Assembly (NCBI GenBank): GCA_964020085.1
Contig: OZ026601.1
Span: 15,242,530 to 15,306,529, forward strand
Origin: Micromussa lordhowensis
Taxonomy: Eukaryota; Cnidaria; Anthozoa; Scleractinia; Lobophylliidae
DNA length: 64,000 bases
Reading direction: 5' to 3'
This document shows positions 31,210-40,871 of this stretch, one piece after another. The position numbers and the translations under genes are program-made. The notes beneath the pieces are model-generated. The model searched no databases and had not been told where the DNA came from. It worked only from the letters and a program-made list of their open reading frames with translations. Numbering within the stretch: the stretch's first letter is position 1; each line of letters starts with the position of its first letter.

Positions 31210-32250
31210 ACTTTTTAGGAAAATAAATTCTACAATTGGCTGCCCTGATGCTTCATCTTTAAATTTTCCAATTTAGACTGGGACAAATTCCGAGAAAGCC
31301 TGCTATTTTAAACTTCTGTCGGCAAACTCGAGGAAAAGTTGGTAAACACACTTTTTTAGTTAAAAATTATTCGCTGAACATGAAAAAATTGTTTACCAGG
31401 CCTGATTTTGAGTTTTTAACCGTGAAATTGCAGCTTTAAATAACTGACCCAAATACCGAGCATGAAAACGAGGCAAAACTGTTTTCCATTTTTCGAAGTT
31501 AGTTTTGAATCCAAATATTTTTCTAAATCAGCTTACTATAAATATTTCACTGGAGAAAAGCTCAAATTGATGGTGAGTGCCTAAATTAGACATATTATAT
31601 GGAAACTATTTCGTCTCCAGAGGTCCTTTATGCTGACTGCAACCATTAGGATATGTTCACTTCAAGAAATAGATATGTTTTTCTTATTATTATATTGTAA
31701 GGCCTTTAACAAATGGGCTTTGTTTCTTGACCCTCTAGGGTTGTGATTTAATGGTTGAAGAATCTAAAAGCTAACACTACGCGATAAAGTGAAAGCCGCA
31801 ATTTTAAACACGCAGACAAACCCATTCATAAGCTTTGTTTGAGCTTGGACTCGAAAATGTAATTCAGCGATGCGTGTAGGAATATTGTTTTTGCAAATGA
31901 ATCAAATTTGAATTAAAAAAGAAAATTAAGCTACTTGGACTTCGAAAAGAGCAAAGTTACTAAGTTCTGACTGAGAATCAAAGATATTTTCATTCAAGGA
32001 TATCTAACTTCGTTTAAAAATGGAGTAATTGTAGTCAGGAGATGACATAGTTGATAAAAGTGTTGTTTTTTGTCACTGACTTGTATATTACGGTAAGACG
32101 TTTCGGCTAACTCTTAAGGTGATTCCCTAGTTTTGCATTGCGCATCCTTACTGCGCACGATTTTTGCGTCATTAGCGCGCGCAAATGAGCGCGCGCGGGT
32201 AGAGATTTCCCTCAAACTAAGCTCGATAGCGAGATAAATGCTCGTTTTCT
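31210..32250. other. No gene recognised
   Basis: About 1 kb of AT-rich sequence. Near 32115-32250 a TTAAGGTGATTCCC end followed by GCGCGC-rich sequence looks like the solo end of another TTAA element. Confidence 0.45.
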
Positions 32251-32254
32251 TTAA

Positions 32255-33047
32255 GGTGGTTCGAAATAGTTTTCATTTTCCCGAGACAAGTTCACAAATT
32301 CTTTTCTAAATTATGTTTGGTTCATCCTATCACTATGAAATTTGGCACAGAAATAAAAGAAACATCATAGATTCATTACATGACATTCATTTCAGAAAAC
32401 CTGTTACCATAGCAACCATATGACGCATTCAGTTGAGCCCCTAAAATCGAAATCTATTGTCTTTTTTAAAAAATTGGTCGGTGAAATCTTCTCAAACTGC
32501 AATATTATATGTCACCAGAAATGACCTTCAAAATATTTCAGTTTAAAAAAAAATCTGTAGGGTAGATTAAGAAAAAATCCTCTTTTTGACTATTGTTCTC
32601 TTATTTTTTTTTCCTGCCTACAGAATTTTTTAAAAATCGGACTATGTATGCAGCCAATTGATCCTGGTTATCACCGAAAATATGAAAAAAATCCACCGAG
32701 CGGAAGCGGAAATATGAGCGATTAAAGTTATAAAAACTCCAAAATTTCGACACGACAAGATCAGCATTTGCGCATGTGCGTCAACTGCACGCGCGAGATT
32801 TCGCAGTTGGCAGTGTTTTGTACATGTGATGTTTTGTTCTACAAGATTCTAAAACAACTTACAATTGGGCGATTTTACCTTTCTCGGGGACCAATATGTG
32901 TTTAAAACATCAGTTTTTATCAAAGTACTCTATTATTTTTGCCAAACTAGCCGGATGTTTTGTTCCTCGTGGCGTGGATCGACTTGATGCCGAATTTTCG
33001 AGATTAGAACCCAGTTTGCGCGCGCTATAAAACTATTTCGAACCACC
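32255..33047. mobile_element. TTAA-flanked element with GGTGGTTCGAAATAG ends
   Basis: Inverted ends GGTGGTTCGAAATAGTTTT and AAACTATTTCGAACCACC are bounded by TTAA at 32251-32254 and 33048-33051. Length 793 bp. No coding sequence; GC-rich 'GCGCGC' blocks lie near the right end. Confidence 0.75.
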
Positions 33048-33051
33048 TTAA

Positions 33052-33844
33052 GGTGTCTCCATAGGGTTTTAAGAGCGCGCGCACCGATGATGCGAGCTTT
33101 AATAATGTGCGCACGCTAGCTGACGCAAGCTCATGCAAAGCGGCGAACAAGTCAACAATATAGCTCAAATTACAGCCCAGAAGAAGAAACAGAGAAACCA
33201 TTTAAAAGAAAACGTGAAGGAATCGATTTGGACGGAAAGGTCTTGTGTGTATTTTAATAACACCGCCATTTTCGAGTCGTTTATCGAAAAAACCGCGTGG
33301 TTCGAAAACGTGGTGAAAAGATAGAAAACGTGGTGAAAAGATAGAAAAATCCTTATCAGATTTCTCGAATTTCCTTCGGTGAAATTCCTTAAGATTTGGC
33401 AGAGAAGTTATTCCTTATTAGCTTTCCTTGCTTTCAATTTATCAGAAAAATTTGTAAGACAAGGTTCTCGCTTAGCCTAAAAAACACAAAAATGCTAAAA
33501 ACGAAAAAACTACCTTGACAACCCCTACTTTTTTCGATTTTAAAAAATTCTTCTTGCCAGACTCTACCCGGTTTGAGCATATCAGAAAATTTTACCGAAG
33601 GAAATTGACGAAAATTGAAATCAAAGCCAAACAAACGTGAAAAAATGGCGATGTTTGAGTAGCTTTAATTTGATACTAAAAGCTGATATCAGACTGGTGA
33701 CTGTTGAACAGCAAATTTTGGCTCTTGTTTGGTATGTTTCAGTAGCCTTGATTAGGAAAATAGCAAAAAGAACGAGAATATCAACTTTCGATTGAGGTCA
33801 CTGGCGCGCGCTTCGTGATCTTGCAATAACCCTATTGAGCCACC
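33052..33844. mobile_element. TTAA-flanked element with GGTGTCTCCATAGGG ends
   Basis: The left end GGTGTCTCCATAGGGTTTT and right end AATAACCCTATTGAGCCACC are imperfect inverted repeats bounded by TTAA (33048-33051, shared with the previous element, and 33845-33848). Length 793 bp. Another end-like sequence (GGAGGCTCGAAAGGGTTTTT) starts right after the second TTAA, without a matching partner. Confidence 0.65.
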
Positions 33845-33848
33845 TTAA

Positions 33849-34539
33849 GGAGGCTCGAAAGGGTTTTTCGTTGCTATATTGCTTGTGAAACGATGGAAGA
33901 TGACAAAGAAGGATGTTTAATGGTGTGGGCAAACTATATGTCTCCTTGCAACTCTATTATTGGGCTATACTTTAAGGGTACTTGTGACGTCATATCAGTT
34001 ACCATGGCAACGCACGAGGTCCACAAAAGCGTCCTCTAAATTTCAGTTTTTGTAAATTATCTGAGAAACTAATTCGGTGACCTACCATTTTTATCTCTTT
34101 GTTGGAAAGTTCCCTAAATTCTTTAATTTTTCAGACAGTATGGAAAAATTTTATCTAGTAGAATTAAATATATTTCAAGAAAACGCGTTTTATGGCTTAC
34201 AGAAAATTCCACTAGATAATTTTCCCCGAAACTTTTATATCTGAAGTGCCATCGCGAATGGTGCGTGTATGCAAAAAATCAAGATAGGTCACGGAGCGAA
34301 CTTTTGTTGTTGTCAATTGAAGCCGAGATCTTCGTTTGCCATCGATGACTATATCGGCAAATCATCGTTGATACGAAGTGTTTGTGAGAGACCGCAAGAT
34401 GGATATTTGTTGCGCTGTTTGGCTCCGAAGTATGTTCTATTGTTACTACTTACTTTCGGAAAACTCAAACAAGCGCACGAGTCACAAAAAACTGACGCAC
34501 TTGTCAACGACAAGCAAACCTACAAAGAACTTAAACGCA
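33849..34539. other. No gene recognised
   Basis: Starts with an unpaired TTAA-element end. The remainder may include decayed Penelope sequence but cannot be read as protein with confidence. Confidence 0.35.
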
Positions 34540-34960
34540 AGAACTGAAACATTTTTTCGCGCGTGTGAGAGAGCATTTATCCAGTTGTAAGGCCTCTCAC
34601 ATTTTCAAACATCTGCAGAATTCTCAACAGTGTCGCACCTTATGTTCAGCAGATTGTTTAAATGTTTTGGATCACGCCTCCAGAAGTTTCCAACTTAAGA
34701 TAAAAGAAGCTCTTCATATTCAAAGAGAACAATCCTCTTTAAATCAACAATTACACCATTTAAATCTAAAACTATCCTTATACAATTCTCACACTTTCAC
34801 GCTTTGCGTCATTTTATTCACAATTAGCATTTTTCTACTTATTATAAATTCTACTTCCAAAGCTTTGCAAATCAATCAACTGAAGATGACAGAAGAATCT
34901 GTCAAAACATGTCTTTGAAACTTAAAAAGAATTTTGTCGTTTACTTCAAAAAATAGGTAT
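34540..34960 (+). pseudogene. Penelope-like element C-terminal remnant
   Basis: The frame reads RVREHLSSCKASHIFKHLQN, CRTLCSADCLNVLDHASRSF, LKIKEALHIQREQSSLNQQL and ends LKLSLYN. This H-x(n)-SHI-x2-H, ILDHA, KIKEA-hI, LNxQ order is the usual tail after the GIY-YIG core in Penelope-like elements. A tail-like TGAAGATGACAGAAGAATCTG follows, similar to that ending the copy at 38-40 kb. The reverse transcriptase and the GIY-YIG Y-x-G residues are missing or decayed. Confidence 0.65.
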
Positions 34961-35562
34961 ATACGATTCTACGCATTTCTCGTTACTTCGTTACTCTGTT
35001 TAATAACACCCGGTCAGTTTCTTTTAACAAAAATTCAGGGAAAATAACCTAAAATCAGTTAATCACGCAGTTTTTTCTAGTTTTACATTGCTATAGGTCT
35101 GTGGAACCGATTTACAAAAAAATCAAATTTTTAGACTACGCTGAGATCTGCACTATCAAGGGAATACGCAGAAAGACTTCCGAATGTAAAAAAAGTTTAG
35201 ACGTATAGAAATTAAAAAAAGGAAAGAGAGATTCTAAAGCCTACCAAAGCTTTGTCACTGAAGGCTTTTATTTCGATTTTGGGCGAAATTTATTGCGGTT
35301 TTGGGCGATTTTTTGAGTGGTTTTTCGGTTTCTTATAGGCCCCCTACGCCCCACTTAATAAAGGATGTATAGCCGATTGGTCGTGTTTATCACAAGCAAG
35401 TGATTATCGACCCATACAAACACTGCACATTGAACCTCTTAATGGATGGTAGTGAAGATCCGTTGATTCGTTGCCTAAGGCCCAACCAACCTTGTGCAGC
35501 CGGCCTAGACCGGCTAAATGGATTATATTACGTACATCGAGTTCGGCCTTCTGGTGACTGAC

Positions 35563-35610
<48 letters not shown>

Positions 35611-36356
35611 TCGAGGTCAGGACAGACGGACCGAGAGCAGGTTCGTGCGTCCTGACCTGACTTCACTCAGTCAATAAGATTTTATCATATGACCACTTTT
35701 TTTTTTTTTTTTTTTTCATTTTCATTCTTTGGTGGAACGAGGCCGCGCGCGGCAGCATTGCTTCGTTTCGAGAGTAGTGACTTTCTTTCTGTTGCTTCGC
35801 TGTGAGTAGGTAATTGCAGCATTTCGGCGTCTGAAAGCTTACCGGAATAATAGAACTCACTGTCGGAATGTTCGCTTTCAATTCATTTTCAAGGAAACAC
35901 TTTTTCGCAACAAAATTATTTCGCATTGTTTTTGCCGGGGCCGTCGCATTTCTAGTAGGGCCGTACGCGTTTTTCCGGCCCTATCACTTTGACGCGTACG
36001 ATCCTCATACGGGTCCTTTCAGTCTTATGTTTTTCCAAGGAAATTGCTCACGGGGAAGTACGGATCATATGATAAATACATATATTATAAAACAACTGAT
36101 CTTATCTGACCACAATTTGAGAAAAATTTTATACTATGTAAGCGCCCACCTTGATTAAGCGTATCCCTCGAATAAGCGCCCCTCGTCTTATCCTATTTTT
36201 GAAATATGCGCGCTTATTCGAGGATTTATAGTAATATATATGAAAATTCGGCCTAAAACGATAGACCTCAATACGAGGCTCTGGGGAATAACAAATAAAT
36301 AAAGGGGGTAAGTTTCTAAAGAAACCGTGGTGCAGCATCGGTGGGGAGTATTACAA
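34961..36356. other. No gene recognised
   Basis: Non-coding. Includes an inverted pair around GTCAGGACGCACGAACCTGC (about 35580-35680, matching CTGACTTCACTCAGTCAATA with ATTGACTGAGTGGGAGGG) and a 22-base T-run at 35697-35716. A 'TAAGCGCCC' repeat-like patch lies at 36138-36215. Confidence 0.4.
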
Positions 36357-36547
36357 GATAATTTGGTTTTATCAACTGAGTTGATAATGTGAATTGGCCA
36401 CCGTAAAAAGATTTGAAAGCTGACGTTTCGAGCATTAGACCTTTCACGGAGCGCAATGGAAGCGCTAACACTCGAAACGTCAGCTTTCGAATCTTTTTAC
36501 GGTGGCCAATTCACATTATCAACTTAGTTGATAAAACTAAATTATCT
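36357..36547. mobile_element. Foldback with Penelope-LTR-like arms
   Basis: About 80 bp arms (AGATAATTTGGTTTTATCAA to GACGTTTCGAGC, and the complement from GCTCGAAACGTCAGC-type sequence to the end) around a ~28 bp centre. The GACGTTTCGAG core resembles the 3' sequences of Penelope-like elements (compare CGAAACGTCAG at 39927-39937), so this may be head-to-head Penelope terminal repeats. Confidence 0.65.
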
Positions 36548-36894
36548 GGGGAACAACCAGAGTCAAGCGCCTGTAAGCTTTGTTGAGTTATTTTTCTGTA
36601 AAAAATATCTCTTAGTCGGCGCGTCGGGTATGTTATGGACAGGTGGTTCAGTGAGAGATGTATGTATGTCACACCAATCAGATTGGATCTACCATTAAAC
36701 ATCAATCAAATTTCCTATTGTAAAGGTAAATGGTATGATTTGATCGCGATACAGTTCAGAACGGTCATATTTATTCATCTATAAAAGAGGAGGAACATGA
36801 GGAAGTATTTATATATTGGGCTTACTTCTTCATTTTCTATGGGCTAGGCTAAGGATTTTAGCTATGCAAGTTAGCTATGTAGAATGCAAATGGC

Positions 36895-37390
36895 ACCAGA
36901 TATTTTTATTTTTAGTTACAAAGGTAACTTGATACTTTTGTTTTTCACAAAGAGTAAATTCAATTAGAAGTCACGAATCGTCGCTTCTAGTTCTCAGGAC
37001 ACGTTTTAGAGAAGACGAGACTATTTAAATTTGAGACAGTTCTAACGTTTATAATAGTAAGTGTAGGTAACGATTGTTTTGTTCTTGTTGCATGCAAATA
37101 TAACGAGATATTTTTATTTTTTTAATTACAATGGGTAATTTGACACTTGTTTTTCACAAGGGACTAAATTCAATTAGAGCTGACAATCGTCAGCACCTGT
37201 TCCCACAAGATGCTTGCTATTTTTTAGTTACAAATGGTAACTTGCCACTTTTGTTTTTCATATGGGAGTAAATCGTTCGCACAAGATGTTTGCTATTTTT
37301 AGTTATAAATGGTAAATTGACACTTTTGTTTTTCATATGGAAGTAAATTCAATTAGAGCTTACAAGTTGTCGGCTATTGTTTCCAGGATA
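36895..37390. repeat. ~100 bp imperfect tandem repeats
   Basis: Four diverged copies of a unit containing TATTTTTAGTTACAAATGGT, CACTTTTGTTTTTCA and AGTAAATTCAATTAGAGCT. Non-coding. Confidence 0.65.
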
Positions 37391-38943
37391 TTAAACAAAA
37401 AAGAAGCTTTCATTTCTATAAAATGTTTAAAAGCAAACAACCGGAACGATGATTCTGCTCGTATACGTTGGATCAATAGTGATCTAATCGGCTTCACAAA
37501 TAAAATGAAGAATATAAAGGCAGAAACCGACACAACGTAGAATGTTTTTTTGAAGGTGTACTATATTTCAACGAATCAGAGGGTTTTTTTTCCTCTTTCT
37601 TTCTAATTTCGACGAACTGGTGTTGTTGTGTAAAAAGGGTAAACTTCCGACTCGTATAAAATGCAAAAAGTTCTCTTAACTTGAGTATTTTTGCGCAAAA
37701 ATTCCTTTTGGGGGTTGAAAGGGCTATGAGATCGACGAGTGGTGGGGAGTTATGCATGTGCCCGTGTCACACCAATCACAGTGTGGATTGTATCAAAGAA
37801 CGAATCAAATTGCCTGTTAGAAAATAAGATGGTATCTACATTAATCTGGAGACGGGTCAGATCACTGTAGTTTGTTCAGTCAAACATTTTATTTATGGCT
37901 TACTGACAAATCAAGACGCAAACTACAATCTACAGAGAACTTTATTGACGCTATTAAGACAGTACAGATACCTGACGATTACAAACTTGTGTCCTTTGAT
38001 GTGAAATCACTGTTCAGTGTACCGAGACCGCTATCCAACAATCCACCGTTCAATTACCGTTACCGACAGCAGACATCATGGACTTACTGAACCCGCTTTG
38101 CCTTACATCGACTTACTTTCAGAACAACGGCAAACACTACAAGCAGTTGCATGGAACAGCCATGGGGTCACCTGTTTCTGTTGTTGTCGCCGAAATTGTG
38201 ATGCAACACGTAGAGGAACGCGCCCTTGCAACTTGCCGTCAAACGATACCGCTTTGGTTACGATACGTTGACGACACTTTTACCGCCGTTCACAAAGACG
38301 AAATTGACGCTTTTCACGACCACCTTAACGAACAGAACGCCGACATCCAGTTTACCAAAGAAATCGAAGAAAATGGAAAACTTCCTTTTCTAGACTGTTT
38401 GGTAAAAGTTCGTTGTTTGGCGACAACAACGAACTGCGAACGACAGTGTACAGAAAACCGACGCATACCGACAGATTACATGACGAATCATCCTACAACC
38501 CGACTTCACACAAAGCCACGACTATAAAGACTTTGACGAGACGAGCGCAACTAGTTTGTGACACACCGGACAGTTTACGTGACGAAAACAAACACCTTGA
38601 GCGTGTTTTTCACAAGAACAACTATAACGCTGACTTTATTAGACGAAACATTTACCGACCTACCGAAGCTGACGCAACGAACAGGAACCCGACACCTGTT
38701 ACTACAGTGACTATACCTTATATTAAGGGCACTTCTGAGACCATCTCACGGATCCTACAGCCCTACGTACAACATCCGCGTTGCTCACAAACCTACGACT
38801 ACGTTACGACACTTACTGACCAACGTTAAAGACAGGGACGAACCCAACAACAGACAGGGAGCAGTACACAAGATCAAATGCTCCGACTGCCAGGCTTCCT
38901 ACATTGGTGAGACTGGCAGAAACCTGAACACGAGACTGACTGA

Positions 38944-39072
38944 GTGAGGTGCGGGATTGCAGAAAATTAATTCAGTTTTTAAAAGAACGAGGCATCATAG
39001 AATGAGCACTTTTGTTTTTTAATGAGGTGCAAATGAGATGCAAGGTGTTTTTCTGCAATCCCGCACCTTAGA
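38944..39072. mobile_element. Short MITE nested in the Penelope endonuclease
   Basis: Inverted ends AGGTGCGGGATTGCAGAAAA (20 bp) bound a 129 bp insert. The 12 bp direct repeat GAGACTGACTGA lies at 38932-38943 and 39073-39084. Removing the insert would leave the endonuclease reading in place, so it is younger than the Penelope copy. Confidence 0.8.
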
Positions 39073-39506
39073 GAGACTGACTGAACACAAACGAGCCAAA
39101 TGGGGATGTCAACAATCACATTGCTGTACATCATCAACTGACAAACCACAACATTGACTACGAACTATTTTCAACGACTGACTCTTGAAAGCTGGTACAC
39201 TAACTTAGAACAAACGCCTCTTAACCAGCTTAACAGATGTCAACAGCTACCGGCGCCTTACAAACAACTTATTCACGACGCAAACGAAACCGACAAACGG
39301 ACTTCTAACAGACCGACTTAATTTGACTAACTATACACAGACCTCAACGCTAGCAATTTGACCAACCAAAGACGGATCGAAACTGACCAATGACTGATGA
39401 CAAACTTTACACGAGTCTTTCAGCCAATACCATCATGGCTAAAGTGACCAATCACTTTCAACGGACCAAATATAACATCATCGACTGGCAAACACTATTC
39501 ACTTGA

Positions 39507-39888
39507 ATGGTGACACAGAGAATTAACTCTGAAGTGTAAATTTAAGTGCTAAATAAACCCATGAATAACCCACTGGGCGTTAGCCCTAGTAAAGGGAATA
39601 AGGGAACCACACGAGGTAAAGAAAAACTCTTTTGACCTCGGTGGGAATCGTCCCCGACTTTCTCTGTCCGACCTCGTAGTAATCCGGAGGTCGTGGGTTC
39701 GATTCCCACCGAGGTCAAAAGATTTTTTCTTTTACCTCGTGTGGTTCCCTGATTCCCTTTACTAGGGCTAACGCCCAGTAGGTTATTCACGGGTTTATTT
39801 AGCACTTAAATTTACACTTCAGAGTTAATTCTCTGTGTCACCATTCGTGTTCTTAGTGCTACGCGGCACAACATTCATATGTACCCTT
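39507..39888. mobile_element. Foldback element with tRNA-like core, nested in Penelope tail
   Basis: The arms (from GAATGGTGACACAGAGAATT near 39505 and its complement ending near 39846) are about 140 bp and nearly identical. The centre contains a B-box-like GGGTTCGATTCCCACCGAGG, as in tRNA-derived sequences. The 13 bp direct repeat ACTATTCACTTGA at 39494-39506 and 39889-39901 marks the insertion into the Penelope tail. Confidence 0.75.
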
Positions 39889-40020
39889 ACTATTCACTTG
39901 ACTCTGAAGATGACTTCCGCTCAGGTTGTCGAAACGTCAGTCACCAACAACAGTTCTTCTCAGAACTACACTCACCCGGACGATCATACTATACGAACTA
40001 TTTTATGGCTTACTAATTAG

Positions 40021-40071
40021 TTATCTAACCATGTATATCATGAATTCTCAGTTTCTCTATAGGCGGATTCA

Positions 40072-40103
<32 letters not shown>

Positions 40104-40867
40104 TGCATACGGCTTTGCGTACAGAAGGCAACATGTTAGATATGAATTGACTTCAGGCAGCTAAACATTTTGGTGAAATTTTTAGCTCTCTGCGTGCAAT
40201 ATTCAAGGACAAATTGTCTTTCAAAAACTGCAAAATTTCTGGGTGGCAAAAGCGCTAATGAGCTCATACATTCTTTGTTAAATTTTGAGTTTTCAAACAT
40301 GTGTTGCACAAAAAGTATTCAATACATCAGGCTCATATTCACTGGCAGAGTTAATCGTACTATGACCTTTCAATATTCAGAACTGACTTATTTGTAACTC
40401 CATCGAAACCTGAATTGCTTATGCTAATGAGGCAAATATTGTAAACAAGGATTCCCCTATTGCTTTACATCGGAACCAAACAGGCTTGTCAAATCAATCA
40501 AATCATTACTGTAAACAGCTCCATGAATGCTCTTATCTCCAGGACTTCATAAAAAATAACTCTTGCACGCCTTGCGTGCCTATGTTTGCATTCTCGTTAT
40601 CGGGCGAAACAACCAACTTCCGGTTGCGTGACGCCGCGTCATTGATGTGTGCTCATCACGTAATCTTTTATTTCGAGTAATGCTGACATCAACAAGATAG
40701 TTTGATTCGAAACGATCCGTGTTCGAGCTCCGTTTTCCATAGTCCTCCGCTCCATTTGTCTTGCTGACGTCTTTTCACTTTTCAGGTAAGGTTTACTGAA
40801 GTTAGTGAATCTTTAATATCAAACTCTTCATAACGATGTCGAATTCCCTCATCTCATCCCCGATACT
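40021..40867. other. No gene recognised
   Basis: Non-coding AT-rich sequence up to the left TTAA of the piggyBac. No supported exon. Confidence 0.45.
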
Positions 40868-40871
40868 TTAA

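Larger units (their letters stand above)
37880..40020 (+). mobile_element. Penelope-like retroelement (RT plus GIY-YIG), inactivated
   Basis: Reverse transcriptase motifs appear in order: LVSFDVKSLF (motif A), then a frame change and small deletion, GTAMGSPVS (motif B), and YVDD at 38264-38275 (motif C). Next comes the connecting region, then the endonuclease start KCSDCQASYIGETGRNLNTR (about 38877-38936), a GIY-YIG core with its Cys pair, resuming after an insertion with TEHKRA-like sequence. The 5' part of the RT is missing, several frameshifts separate the pieces, and two foreign insertions interrupt the element. The 3' tail with CTGAAGATGACTTCCGCTCA and CGAAACGTCAG ends near 40020. Penelope elements copy RNA into DNA and often sit near telomeres. 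This copy is dead. Confidence 0.8.

Noticed and set aside
39542..39805. Minus frame with SVGIEPTTSGL
   Set aside because: It reads through the tRNA-like core of the foldback element and is not a gene.
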